From contig CAJOLS010000003.1 in the NCBI GenBank assembly GCA_905235535.1, positions 1 to 42,456 on the forward strand: a stretch of DNA of 42,456 nt, read 5' to 3'. A program made the translations under genes and the position numbers. The notes beneath the pieces were generated by a model. The model ran no database searches. It was not told the DNA's origin and saw nothing but the letters and a program-made list of their open reading frames with translations. How positions within the stretch are numbered: the stretch's first letter is position 1; each line of letters starts with the position of its first letter. This DNA is from an uncultured Bacteroidales bacterium. GTDB taxonomy: Bacteria; Bacteroidota; Bacteroidia; Bacteroidales; UBA932. Below, in pieces: positions 16,335 to 25,214 of this stretch.

Positions 16335-17078
16335 TTACTCGCTGAAACGGGCCTTCAGATATTCTCTGTTCAAACGGGCGATGTGGTCGATGGTTACATG
16401 CTTGGGACACTCCATCTCGCAGGCGCGGGTGTTGGTACAGTTGCCAAAGCCCAGTTCGTCCATCTTGGCAACCATGGCGCGGGCGCGGCGGGCAGCTTCC
16501 GGCCTTCCCTGAGGAAGCAGGGCCAGGGAGCTGACGCGGGCAGCCACAAACAGCATGGCGGAACCGTTCTTACAGGTGGCCACACAGGCACCGCAGCCTA
16601 CACAGGCGGCAGCATCCATGGACAGTTCGGCATCGTCGTGCGGAATGAGGATGGTATTGCCATCCTGGGCGCTGCCGGCACGGACGGTAATGAAACCGCC
16701 GGCCTGCATGATCTTATCGAAGGCGGTACGGTCCACCACCAGGTCTTTGATCACCGGGAAAGCGCCGCTGCGCCAAGGCTCCACGGTAATGGTGGCACCG
16801 GGTTTGAAATGGCGCATGAACAGCTGGCAGGTGGTTACCTGGTCGTCCGGACCGTGGGCACGGCCGTCCACATACAGGGAACAGGCACCGCAGATACCCT
16901 CGCGGCAGTCGTGGTCGAAGGCGATGGGTTCTACACCCTTGCGGATAAGCTGGTCGTTCAGGATATCAAGCATTTCGAGGAACGACGCATCTTCCTCCAC
17001 ATCCGTAACGTGGTAGGTCTCGAAATGGCCTTTTGCTTTGGCGTTGCGCTGACGCCATACTTTCACATTATATTCCAT
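16335..17078 (-). CDS. sdhB: Succinate dehydrogenase/fumarate reductase iron-sulfur subunit
   Basis: The 247-residue protein carries the ferredoxin-type cluster motif [15 protein letters not shown] (2Fe-2S). It also has the two C-terminal cluster motifs [11 protein letters not shown] and [14 protein letters not shown]. Electrons pass from the SdhA flavin through these clusters. In gut Bacteroidetes the complex mostly runs as fumarate reductase, making succinate. The gene follows sdhA after eight bases and is closed by a terminator. Length and motif set are normal for the phylum's SdhB. Whether it acts as dehydrogenase or reductase cannot be read from the sequence. Confidence 0.96.
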   Translation of the reverse strand: MEYNVKVWRQRNAKAKGHFETYHVTDVEEDASFLEMLDILNDQLIRKGVEPIAFDHDCREGICGACSLYVDGRAHGPDDQVTTCQLFMRHFKPGATITVEPWRSGAFPVIKDLVVDRTAFDKIMQAGGFITVRAGSAQDGNTILIPHDDAELSMDAAACVGCGACVATCKNGSAMLFVAARVSSLALLPQGRPEAARRARAMVAKMDELGFGNCTNTRACEMECPKHVTIDHIARLNREYLKARFSE

Positions 17079-17086
17079 AATCGGGA

Positions 17087-19036
17087 TTAGTCTTTATAGT
17101 TACGGGTTACAATCTTGATGTTTTCATACTTGAGTTCTTCCTTATGCAGCTCGGGCTCCTTGCCCTCGCCCTTGTATTCCCAGGCGGCTACATACATGAA
17201 GTTCTCGTCGTCACGCTTGGTTTCGCCTTCCTCGGTCTGCATTTCCTCACGGAAGTGACCGCCGCAGGATTCCCGGCGATTGAGGGCGTCACGGGCCATC
17301 AGTTCACCAATGTCAAAGAAATCTACCAGACGCAGAGCTTTCTCCAGTTCCTGGTTGAATTCCTCGTTGGTTCCGGGCACCCGTACCTTCTGCCAGAATT
17401 CTTCCCGTAGTTTTCCAATCTCCACGATGGCTTTCTTCAGACCTTCTTCATTACGGGCCATACCCACGTATTCCCACATGATGTGACCCAGTTTCTTGTG
17501 AAGGCTGTCCACCGTTTCGGTACCCTTTACTGCAAAGAGCTTGGCAATCTTTTCCTTCACGGCCTTTTCCGCCTCTTCAAATTCGGGGGCGTTGGTGTCC
17601 GTCTTTGGCTCTGCAAACTTATGGGAAAGATAATCTCCGATGGTATAAGGCAGGATGAAGTAACCGTCTGCCAGACCCTGCATCAGGGCCGATGCACCCA
17701 GGCGGTTTCCGCCGTGGTCGGAGAAGTTGGCTTCTCCGATGGCATACAGGCCAGGAATGGTGGTCTGAAGTTCGTAGTCCACCCAGAGACCGCCCATGGT
17801 ATAGTGGATGGCCGGATAAATCATCATCGGCTCCTTCCAGGGGGAAACGGAGGTAATCTTCTCATACATGTCGAAGAGGTTGCCGTAACGCTCCTGCACT
17901 CTCTGGTGACCCAGACGCTTGATGGCATCTGCAAAATCCAGGAATACGGCCAGGCCGGTCTCGTTGACACCAAAGCCGGCATCGCAACGCTCCTTGGCGG
18001 CGCGGGAAGCCACGTCACGGGGAACCAGGTTGCCGAAGGCCGGGTAACGGCGCTCCAGATAGTAATCACGGTCCTCTTCCGCAATCTGGGAAGGTTTAAT
18101 CTCGTGTTTACGGAGCTTCATCACATCTTCCTTCTTCTTGGGAACCCAGATGCGGCCGTCGTTACGCAGGGACTCGGACATCAGCGTTAGTTTGCACTGC
18201 TGCTCTCCGTGCACGGGGATACAAGTGGGGTGAATCTGGGCAAAGCAGGGATTGGCGAAGAAGGCACCCTTGCGATATGCCTGCATGGCGGCCGAACCGT
18301 TGGAGTTCATGGCATTGGTGGAAAGGAAATAAGTATTTCCATAACCACCGGTGGCCAGAACCACGGCGTGGGCGCCGAAGCGCTCTATTTCACCGGTAAC
18401 CAGGTTACGGGCAATGATACCCTTGGCCTCACCGTTGATAATCACCAGATCCAGCATTTCGTGACGGGGATAGCTCTTCACGGTTCCATTGGCAATTTCC
18501 TTGTTCAGGGAAGCATATGCACCCAAAAGAAGCTGCTGACCGGTTTGTCCCCGGGCATAGAAAGTACGGCTCACCTGCACACCGCCGAAGGAACGGTTGG
18601 CCAGGTATCCGCCATATTCACGGGCAAAAGGAACACCCTGGGCAACGCACTGGTCTATGATGGCTGCACTGACCTCTGCCAGACGATATACATTGGCTTC
18701 ACGGCTGCGGTAGTCACCACCCTTCACGGTGTCAAAGAACAGACGGGAGATGGAGTCGTTGTCGTTCTGGTAGTTCTTGGCAGCATTGATACCACCCTGT
18801 GCAGCAATGGAGTGCGCACGACGGGGGGAGTCGCTGATGCAGAAAATCTTGACGTTGTAACCCATCTCACCCAAAGATGCAGCTGCAGATGCACCGCCAA
18901 GACCGGTACCTACCACAATCACTTCCAGTTTCCGCTTGTTATTGGGAGAAACAACCCGGATGGAATTTTTTCTCGAGGACCATTTATCCTTTAGCGGTCC
19001 GTCCGGAATTTTGGAATTAAGTTTAGAGTCGGCCAT
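17087..19036 (-). CDS. sdhA: Succinate dehydrogenase/fumarate reductase flavoprotein subunit
   Basis: The 649-residue protein shows the FAD-binding [10 protein letters not shown], the HSIAAQGG segment with the His expected to bind FAD covalently, and substrate-site [15 protein letters not shown] at 19036 is chosen as the start. The frame stays open upstream to about 19153, but that extension includes a dispersed repeat (encoding LNHFKTDS) and has no homologous look. The usual membrane subunit gene sdhC, expected just before sdhA, is absent. The leader instead contains a partial repeat and a promoter 115 bases upstream. The gene is co-transcribed with sdhB. Confidence 0.96.
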   Translation of the reverse strand: MADSKLNSKIPDGPLKDKWSSRKNSIRVVSPNNKRKLEVIVVGTGLGGASAAASLGEMGYNVKIFCISDSPRRAHSIAAQGGINAAKNYQNDNDSISRLFFDTVKGGDYRSREANVYRLAEVSAAIIDQCVAQGVPFAREYGGYLANRSFGGVQVSRTFYARGQTGQQLLLGAYASLNKEIANGTVKSYPRHEMLDLVIINGEAKGIIARNLVTGEIERFGAHAVVLATGGYGNTYFLSTNAMNSNGSAAMQAYRKGAFFANPCFAQIHPTCIPVHGEQQCKLTLMSESLRNDGRIWVPKKKEDVMKLRKHEIKPSQIAEEDRDYYLERRYPAFGNLVPRDVASRAAKERCDAGFGVNETGLAVFLDFADAIKRLGHQRVQERYGNLFDMYEKITSVSPWKEPMMIYPAIHYTMGGLWVDYELQTTIPGLYAIGEANFSDHGGNRLGASALMQGLADGYFILPYTIGDYLSHKFAEPKTDTNAPEFEEAEKAVKEKIAKLFAVKGTETVDSLHKKLGHIMWEYVGMARNEEGLKKAIVEIGKLREEFWQKVRVPGTNEEFNQELEKALRLVDFFDIGELMARDALNRRESCGGHFREEMQTEEGETKRDDENFMYVAAWEYKGEGKEPELHKEELKYENIKIVTRNYKD

Positions 19037-19057
19037 ATAGTTTAATATTGGTAATTT

Positions 19058-19081
19058 AGAGTCTGTTTTGAAATGATTCAA
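19058..19081. repeat. Partial copy of the 6144-6177 palindromic repeat in the sdhA leader
   Basis: Twenty-four bases starting AGAGTCTGTTTTGAA are identical to 6144-6167. The last ten bases of the palindrome are missing, so only a five-base-pair stem (TTGAA/TTCAA) remains. The copy lies between the sdhA promoter and start codon and would be part of the mRNA leader. Confidence 0.75.
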
Positions 19082-19150
19082 TAAATTCTTTATGTTTCTT
19101 TTTGGTAAATTTCCCTCAAAAATTTTCACCCATAGGAACCAGTCATTCCG

Positions 19151-19158
19151 CAAAGATA
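19151..19158 (-). promoter_or_regulatory. Promoter -7 element for sdhAB
   Basis: The minus strand reads TATCTTTG followed by CGG, an exact TAnnTTTG match. No clear TTTG is seen at -33. It predicts a leader of roughly 110 bases, long compared with the other promoters here, and containing the repeat at 19058-19081. Confidence 0.55.
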
Positions 19159-19187
19159 AGCATTTTTACGGAGAAATTTAGGACATT

Positions 19188-19997
19188 TTATAACTTATAA
19201 GGTAAACAAGGTACTTTATCCGGTTTTCCAAGGGCTGCCCACATGATATTTCCTTCAAAAGTGACGGCACAGGAAGTAATGTCCCGGAGAATGGGTTTTC
19301 CGGAGCAGGATATATTCTTGATGAGGAAATTATGATCCCACTCTTCCATAGGTACATAGCTGGAAGCCAGTATTTTATGTGCCTTGACATAGCGATCTAC
19401 GCCCTTTCGGTCTTCCGGACGGCCGGTCATGGTAAAGTTGGTTGCCACCCGGTATCCAAGAGGTTCCCGGTTCACATCAAACTTTACCCATGTGTAATTG
19501 TTCACCTCATAGTAGGCGGCTCCTCCCCTGTTGTCAATGACTCCAAAGTTGGCCTCCACATACAAAGGACGGGACAGAGTATCCAGGAAATGCTCGAAAT
19601 CTTCCAGGGTTTCGCAAATCTCCAGGGCCCTGTACATGAGAATCCCTTCCCTGTCCATCATATCGGCAGGAATGTCGTCATCCTTCAAATCATAGGTGGC
19701 CGTATTCATGATGGCAAAACCGGTTTCGTTCTCACCAGCCCATGCCTCATGCGTTCCAGCAGGCACTTTGGCCAGGGGATTGGTGCGCCAGTCGGCATTG
19801 ACAAGGCACATCATCCTGTACTTTTCTCCCTGGAAATATTCCACCGCCACATCCTGGCAGCTGGAATCCCGGTGCTTGAACATGACCGCCTTCCCGTCCT
19901 TGGTGTATTTTCCGCTGATGATGCAGGAAGTGCAGGCAAAAGCAGGAATGCCGATAAGCAAAAACAGCAGAACGCTAAAATAATGAGCCGCTTTCAT
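19188..19997 (-). CDS. Secreted C45-like Ntn amidohydrolase/acyltransferase
   Basis: The 269-residue product has a signal peptide with an AFA cleavage site directly before Cys22 ([11 protein letters not shown]). The following [16 protein letters not shown] fits the peptidase C45 / linear-amide Ntn hydrolase group, whose nucleophile is an N-terminal Cys. [23 protein letters not shown] and the central [15 protein letters not shown] also fit. Signal peptidase cleavage would itself expose the nucleophile. Substrate unknown; the group cleaves amide bonds of small molecules or transfers acyl groups. The gene overlaps the end of ruvB by 23 bases, so it probably sits in its transcript. The family name is a motif-level call. 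Confidence 0.75.
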   Translation of the reverse strand: MKAAHYFSVLLFLLIGIPAFACTSCIISGKYTKDGKAVMFKHRDSSCQDVAVEYFQGEKYRMMCLVNADWRTNPLAKVPAGTHEAWAGENETGFAIMNTATYDLKDDDIPADMMDREGILMYRALEICETLEDFEHFLDTLSRPLYVEANFGVIDNRGGAAYYEVNNYTWVKFDVNREPLGYRVATNFTMTGRPEDRKGVDRYVKAHKILASSYVPMEEWDHNFLIKNISCSGKPILRDITSCAVTFEGNIMWAALGKPDKVPCLPYKL

Positions 19998-21015
19998 CTG
20001 GATTGTATTTTCGTTGGTTCAAATAGGCTTCCATGCCCAGGTGGCTGTAGGCCAGTTCGGTGGCCACCCGGCCCCGCTGGGTACGGATAATGAACCCCTC
20101 CTTGATGAGGAAAGGTTCGTAAACTTCTTCCAGGGTTCCCGCATCTTCGCTCACGGAAGTGGCCAGAGTGCCTATTCCTACGGGACCTCCCTTGAAAGTA
20201 AGGATGAGCGTGCGCAGGATCTTGTTGTCTATGGCATCCAGACCCCGCTTGTCTATCTTGAGTTTATTAAGGGCAAAACGAGTGATTTCCAAATTGATGC
20301 GTCCGTCTCCCAGCACCTGGGCAAAATCCCGCACCCTCTTCAGAAGCGCATTGGCGATACGGGCCGTACCGCGGCTCCTGAGGGCAATCTCAAAGGCGGC
20401 ATCCTGGTCAATTTCCAAATCCAGGATGCGGGCCGAGCGAAGCACAATCTTCCTCAGGTCTTCCGTGTCGTAATACTCCAGGGCACAGTTGATGCCGAAA
20501 CGGTCCCTGAGGGGAGCGGTGAGAAGGCCGCTTCTGGTGGTGGCTCCCACCAGCGTAAAAGGATTCAGGGAAATACGGACGGAACGGGCCCCGGGGCCTT
20601 TGTCTATCATAATGTCAATGACATAATCCTCCATGGCGGAATAAAGGTATTCCTCCACCTCGGGAGAAAGCCGGTGGATTTCGTCAATAAAGAGCACGTC
20701 TCCCGTTTCCAGGGAAGTGAGCAGGCCGGCCAGGTCTCCGGGTTTGTCCAGCACCGGACCGGAAGTCACCTTCATGTTCACCCCCATCTCGTTGGCTATG
20801 ATATGAGCCAGCGTGGTTTTTCCCAGGCCGGGAGGGCCGTGGAACAGTACATGGTCCAAAGCTTCCCCGCGGAGTTTGGCAGCCTTTATGTAAATGCCCA
20901 GATTGGATACAATCTCCTTCTGACCGGTAAAGTCATCCAGCCCCTGCGGGCGGATAATTCCGTCAAATTCATTATCTTTGCGCCCTGTTGTATCGTGAGG
21001 ATCGAATTCGTTCAT
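19975..21015 (-). CDS. ruvB: Holliday junction branch migration helicase RuvB
   Basis: The 346-residue protein has Walker A (GPPGLGKTT), Walker B ([20 protein letters not shown]), sensor 1 ([11 protein letters not shown]) and the winged-helix end ([20 protein letters not shown]) of RuvB. It is the hexameric motor that works with RuvA on Holliday junctions. Length is normal. Its promoter is 25 bases upstream. It is the first minus-strand gene left of the candidate origin. ruvA and ruvC are not adjacent. Confidence 0.98.
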   Translation of the reverse strand: MNEFDPHDTTGRKDNEFDGIIRPQGLDDFTGQKEIVSNLGIYIKAAKLRGEALDHVLFHGPPGLGKTTLAHIIANEMGVNMKVTSGPVLDKPGDLAGLLTSLETGDVLFIDEIHRLSPEVEEYLYSAMEDYVIDIMIDKGPGARSVRISLNPFTLVGATTRSGLLTAPLRDRFGINCALEYYDTEDLRKIVLRSARILDLEIDQDAAFEIALRSRGTARIANALLKRVRDFAQVLGDGRINLEITRFALNKLKIDKRGLDAIDNKILRTLILTFKGGPVGIGTLATSVSEDAGTLEEVYEPFLIKEGFIIRTQRGRVATELAYSHLGMEAYLNQRKYNPDESGSLF

Positions 21016-21040
21016 AGCGAGCTAAGATTCTATTCAGATA

Positions 21041-21048
21041 CAAATATA
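21041..21048 (-). promoter_or_regulatory. Promoter -7 element for ruvB
   Basis: The minus strand reads TATATTTG, an exact TAnnTTTG match, 25 bases before the ruvB ATG. No clear -33 TTTG was found. It sits at the left edge of the candidate origin region. Confidence 0.55.
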
Positions 21049-21051
21049 GTT

Positions 21052-21282
21052 TTTTATTTTTAAAGGGAGTTGTTTTTGGTATGGTTGTTAAAAAGTTGAT
21101 AACTTTTTCAATATATTAAAAATCAATTTTTTAAGAATAAAATAAGTTGTTGAAAAAAGCTGGAAAACTTGTTAAGGAACGGTTAATGGCCGCGGTGCCC
21201 TTTTCCTTCCACCGTAAAAAATGAGTTGTCAACAGGGTTATGAACAGCTTTTCAACAGGGAAAATATAGGAAATGTTGATAA
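21052..21282. other. Candidate chromosomal replication origin (oriC) with DnaA-box-like cluster
   Basis: The left half (21050-21170) is extremely AT-rich. 9-mers resembling TTATCCACA are: TTATCAACT (minus, 21094-21102), TTTTCAACA (minus, 21148-21156), TTGTCAACA (plus, 21226-21234), TTATGAACA (plus, 21238-21246), TTTTCAACA (plus, 21249-21257) and TTATCAACA (minus, 21274-21282). The last has one mismatch and the others two. The three plus-strand boxes start 12 and 11 bases apart, about one helical turn. The first box lies within AAAAAGTTGATAACTTTTT, a perfect inverted repeat. ruvB and mfd diverge from this gap. dnaA is not adjacent. The function is inferred. Confidence 0.55.
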
Positions 21283-24200
21283 GTCAAAAATCCTCTTTCC
21301 TGCTGCAAAATAAACTTCAAAATGGGTCTGAAGTTTTTTGCAGTGGGCTTTTCTTGTCTGCCCGCTGGGCTGTTGTCTCCCAGGCAGCCGTCCGGAATAC
21401 CCATTTGATAGTGCTCCCCACCCGGGAATCGGCCGAATACTGCAGTGCAGACTTATATAATTTGGTAGAGGGAGACAGTGTCTTCTTCCTTCCTGAATCC
21501 GGAAAAAGCGTAGAGAGGAGCAATTACAAATCTTCCCTGGGTGTGCAGCGCACCGCCGCCATCGGCAAACTCCTGGAAAAGGCCGATGAAAGGCTCTTCA
21601 TAGTTTCCTATCCGGAAGCCATAGAGGAAAAAGTGCCTTCCAAGAAAAAATTGGAGAGTGCCCTTTTTACCATAAAGGCGGGAGAAAACCTGGCCTATGA
21701 AGCCCTCCGTGGAAGCTTGCAGGAAGAAGGCTTCGAAAAAGTAGATTTTGTATCGGCCCCCGGACAATATGCCATAAGGGGCGCTGTCATAGATATTTTT
21801 TCCTATTCCTTAGAAAAACCCTACCGCATCACCTTCTTCGGAAACGAGGTGGATAAAATAAACACCTTCGACTGCAACACCCAACTTTCCATAGATAAGC
21901 TGGAAAAGGCCGATATTTACCCCGACATCGCCGCCAAAGAGGCCGGTGAGGAGGAAGGAGTTTCCCTTTTGACCCTTCTTCCGGCCGATGCCACCGTATG
22001 GCTGGATTCCTCGGACATGTACAGGGAAAAACCCTTCTTCCAGGAATTATCGGCCTACAAAAGAGTCTATCTGGATATTCCGCTTGGGCGGCAGGAGGTG
22101 GAATCCGTCAGTTTCCACATAACCCCCCAGCCTGTTTTCAACAAAAACTTCGAACTCCTCATTTCCGACATCCGTTCCCGGATAGAGAGCAGTTATAAGG
22201 TATATATCTTCGGGGAAAAGGAAAGCCAGCTGGAGCGCCTCCGTTCCATCATGCTGCAAGACCAGCACGCGGCCATGCCGGAATTCGTGAAGGGAAAGAA
22301 CATCCATTCCGGTTTCATAGACAACGAAGACAAAGTGTGCTGGTACACGGATCATGAAATCTTCGACCGTTTCCACCGTGTGCGCCTGAGAAGGACGGTA
22401 GATAAATCCGAGCAGCTCACCCTCAATGACCTTAACTCCTTCAATCTGGGAGACTATGTGGTGCATATAGATCACGGGGTGGGTGTTTTCGGCGGCCTGG
22501 TGAAGATGAAGGACGATTACGGCCGCATGAAGGAAGTGGTCAAACTCATCTACAGCGGAGGAGACGTGGTGTTTGTATCTGTCCATTCCCTGCACAAAAT
22601 TTCCCGCTTCCGCTCCAGGGAAGGAGAAGCGCCGCGAGTGAACAAACTGGGCTCCAAAACCTGGAGCAACCTCAAGAGTGCCGCCAAATCCAGGGTAAAG
22701 GACATAGCCAAGGAACTCATTCAGCTGTATGCCAAACGCCGCGCTTCCACGGGCTTTGCCTTTTCGGCCGATACTTACCTGCAGGAAGAGCTGGAATCTT
22801 CCTTCATGTATGAGGATACTCCGGACCAGGAACGGGCCACCAAGGCGGTGAAGGATGATATGGAGGATACCTGCCCCATGGACCGCCTGGTTTGCGGAGA
22901 CGTAGGTTTCGGCAAAACGGAAATAGCCATCCGGGCCGCCTTCAAGGCTGTTACAGATTCCAAACAGGTGGCCGTGCTGGTTCCCACCACCATCCTTTCC
23001 CTGCAGCATTACGAGACTTTCAAAGCCCGTCTGGCCAACCTGCCCTGCACGGTGGAATATGTGAGCCGCCTCCGGACGGCCAAACAGATTACGGACATCA
23101 AAAAACGCCTGAAAGAAGGGAAGATAGACATTCTCATCGGCACGCATAAAATTCTGGGAGGAGGCTTTGATTTCAAGGACCTGGGGCTTCTGATTATTGA
23201 CGAAGAGCAGAAATTCGGTGTATCGGCCAAGGAAAAACTGCGCCAGTTCAAAAACTCCGTGGACACCCTTACGCTCACGGCTACGCCCATTCCCCGCACC
23301 CTGCAGTTCTCCCTTTTGGGCGCCCGGGACCTTTCCATCATCCAGACCCCGCCGCCCAACCGCATCCCCGTCCAGACGGAAATCATCCTTTTCAACGAGG
23401 ACGAAATCAAGGGCATCATCAACTACGAGCTCAACCGCGGAGGACAGGTATTTTTCCTTCACAACAAGGTGGAGGAACTGCCGGCCATCGAGGATATCCT
23501 TCACCGGCTGGTCCCGGACATGAAAATCTGCGTGGCCCACGGCCAGATGGAAGCCAAAGAACTGGAAGACAGGATGCTGGCCTTCATGAGGGGAGACTAT
23601 GACCTCCTGCTTTGCACCACCATCATCGAAAACGGCCTGGACATTCCCAATGCCAATACCATCATAGTGAACCAGGCGCAGAACATAGGCCTCAGCGACT
23701 TGCATCAGCTCAGGGGCCGCGTGGGAAGGTCCAACAAGAAAGCCTTCTGCTACCTGGTAGTTCCTCCGCTTGTTTCCATAACGGACGAAGCACGCCGGAG
23801 GCTCAGGGCCATCGAGGAATTCTCTGACCTTGGAAGCGGCTTCAACATAGCCATGCAGGATTTGGATATCCGCGGCGCCGGCAACCTGCTGGGAGCCGAG
23901 CAGAGCGGCTTTATCTCTGACATGGGCTATGAAACCTACCAGAAGATTCTGTCCGAAGCCATGGAGGAACTGGGCATGGAAACCCAGACTGTCCAGCGTT
24001 CCGGGCATGAAAAATATGTGGACGACTGCACCATAGAAACCGACCAGCCGGCCCTTATCCCGGACGATTATATAGACATAACGGCCGAAAAAATACGCCT
24101 TTACAAGATGCTGGACGTCCTTACCGACGAGCGGGAAATCGACAGTCTGGGGAAGCAGGTGGCAGACCGTTTCGGCCCGCTTCCCTTAGAGGTGCAGAAC

Positions 24201-24467
24201 CTTCTTTTCGTAGTGAAAATAAGGAACTTGGGAACGCAGATGGGATTTGAGAAAATCATCATCAAGAACGGTATGCAAATCATGTTCTTCATCAATAATC
24301 CCATGTCTCCCTACTACAAGTCCAAGCGCTTCGAGACCATCCTTGCCCGCGTGAATGAGCATCCGGCCGATTATAAATTCAACCAGGACGGCGGCAAGCT
24401 GCGCACCGTCTCCCGCGGGGTGAATACCTTGTCTTCGGCCCTCCATATTTTGAAAAAACTGCAATAA
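21273..24467 (+). CDS. mfd: Transcription-repair coupling factor Mfd
   Basis: The 1064-residue protein follows Mfd: a UvrB-like N-terminal part, the RNA-polymerase-interacting domain (NLGDYVVHIDHGVGVFGG near residue 390), and a RecG-like translocase. The translocase has Walker A GDVGFGKTE (about 542-550), DEEQ box (IIDEEQKFG), TATPIPRTL, and QLRGRVGRS. The C-terminal TRCF domain (DYIDITAEKIRLYKML) is present. It removes stalled RNA polymerase and recruits UvrA to lesions. Length is slightly below the E. coli protein. The ATG at 21273 falls in the last DnaA-like box, and no promoter match was seen just upstream. Confidence 0.97.
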   Translation: MLISQKSSFLLQNKLQNGSEVFCSGLFLSARWAVVSQAAVRNTHLIVLPTRESAEYCSADLYNLVEGDSVFFLPESGKSVERSNYKSSLGVQRTAAIGKLLEKADERLFIVSYPEAIEEKVPSKKKLESALFTIKAGENLAYEALRGSLQEEGFEKVDFVSAPGQYAIRGAVIDIFSYSLEKPYRITFFGNEVDKINTFDCNTQLSIDKLEKADIYPDIAAKEAGEEEGVSLLTLLPADATVWLDSSDMYREKPFFQELSAYKRVYLDIPLGRQEVESVSFHITPQPVFNKNFELLISDIRSRIESSYKVYIFGEKESQLERLRSIMLQDQHAAMPEFVKGKNIHSGFIDNEDKVCWYTDHEIFDRFHRVRLRRTVDKSEQLTLNDLNSFNLGDYVVHIDHGVGVFGGLVKMKDDYGRMKEVVKLIYSGGDVVFVSVHSLHKISRFRSREGEAPRVNKLGSKTWSNLKSAAKSRVKDIAKELIQLYAKRRASTGFAFSADTYLQEELESSFMYEDTPDQERATKAVKDDMEDTCPMDRLVCGDVGFGKTEIAIRAAFKAVTDSKQVAVLVPTTILSLQHYETFKARLANLPCTVEYVSRLRTAKQITDIKKRLKEGKIDILIGTHKILGGGFDFKDLGLLIIDEEQKFGVSAKEKLRQFKNSVDTLTLTATPIPRTLQFSLLGARDLSIIQTPPPNRIPVQTEIILFNEDEIKGIINYELNRGGQVFFLHNKVEELPAIEDILHRLVPDMKICVAHGQMEAKELEDRMLAFMRGDYDLLLCTTIIENGLDIPNANTIIVNQAQNIGLSDLHQLRGRVGRSNKKAFCYLVVPPLVSITDEARRRLRAIEEFSDLGSGFNIAMQDLDIRGAGNLLGAEQSGFISDMGYETYQKILSEAMEELGMETQTVQRSGHEKYVDDCTIETDQPALIPDDYIDITAEKIRLYKMLDVLTDEREIDSLGKQVADRFGPLPLEVQNLLFVVKIRNLGTQMGFEKIIIKNGMQIMFFINNPMSPYYKSKRFETILARVNEHPADYKFNQDGGKLRTVSRGVNTLSSALHILKKLQ

Positions 24468-24479
24468 TTGGTAAATTTG
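24449..24479 (+). promoter_or_regulatory. Promoter for coaX and the following envelope genes
   Basis: TTTG (24449-24452), 19 bases, then TAAATTTG (24472-24479) is an exact match to the Bacteroidetes consensus. It overlaps the end of mfd, and the coaX ATG follows the -7 element after six bases, so the leader should be nearly absent. Confidence 0.75.
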
Positions 24480-24485
24480 CAGTCT

Positions 24486-25214
24486 ATGCCCAACCTGCTC
24501 ATAGAAATAGGAAATACTGCCCTCAAGGCCGCCTGGGCCGAAGGAACAACCCTTGGAAAGACTTTTCGTTACCAGGGGGAGAAACTGGTGGAGTTCATCC
24601 TTTCGCTCACCCGGAAGGACAAGCCCGCCGTGATGGTGGTTTCTTCCGTGTCTCCCATAGGAAAGGCCGATATCCAGCTGCTGGAAAAGGAGTGCGACCA
24701 ACTGCTCCTGCTGGACCCGGAGCACCGGGAGATGCTGCAGGCCCGCGGACTGCCTTCCTACCTTTCCTATGACAGGGCCGCCTCCATTGTGGCCGCCCGC
24801 CACCTGTTTAGCGGAAAAGGCTGTACCATAGTGGATTTGGGAACCATCCTTTCGGTAGATTTCACTTCTGAGGAAGGCTTATATACAGGCGGGAACCTGT
24901 CCCTGGGATTCCGCACCCGTTTCAAGGCCCTGAGCCGTTATTCCCGCTCGCTGCCCCTGGTGGACACCCCGGAAAATCCGGAGTTGGTGGGACTTTCCGA
25001 GAGGGCTTCCATAGAGAGCGGAGTGGTTTCAGGCATCATATTTGAAATGGAGGGCTACCTGAACCTTCATCCGGAAAACGTAGTCGTCTTCACCGGGGGT
25101 GATGCGAATTATTTTGCAAAACGGATGAAAAATTCCATATTTGTAATTTGTAACCTCGTTTTGATGGGGTTGGCTTTAATGGCTGAAGAGTATGTTCGCA
25201 AGAGTGAGAAATAG
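24486..25214 (+). CDS. coaX: Type III pantothenate kinase
   Basis: The 242-residue protein matches CoaX, which phosphorylates pantothenate in the first step of coenzyme A synthesis. Visible motifs are IEIGNT (residues 6-11), YDRAASIVAA, VDLGTILSVDF and GLYTGGNLSLGF followed by LPLVD. The usual first motif is DxGNT, but here the Asp is Glu7; the GT-x-x-T motif has Ser. The start at 24486 is set by the promoter at 24449-24479; an in-frame codon at 24468 would lie within the promoter. The gene overlaps the next by 23 bases. Confidence 0.9.
   Translation: MPNLLIEIGNTALKAAWAEGTTLGKTFRYQGEKLVEFILSLTRKDKPAVMVVSSVSPIGKADIQLLEKECDQLLLLDPEHREMLQARGLPSYLSYDRAASIVAARHLFSGKGCTIVDLGTILSVDFTSEEGLYTGGNLSLGFRTRFKALSRYSRSLPLVDTPENPELVGLSERASIESGVVSGIIFEMEGYLNLHPENVVVFTGGDANYFAKRMKNSIFVICNLVLMGLALMAEEYVRKSEK

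Noticed and set aside
19037..19153. N-terminal extension of SdhA (39 codons)
   Set aside because: It contains the translated repeat and starts inside the promoter element; MADSKLN at 19036 gives the normal SdhA length.
21049..21272. Ordinary divergent promoter region only, or a small RNA gene, between ruvB and mfd
   Set aside because: Only a ruvB promoter is seen, and no promoter/terminator pair supports an RNA gene; the repeated TCAACA boxes fit an origin better.
22047..24008. A 653-codon frame antisense to mfd
   Set aside because: Composition shadow; mfd motifs on the other strand are unambiguous.
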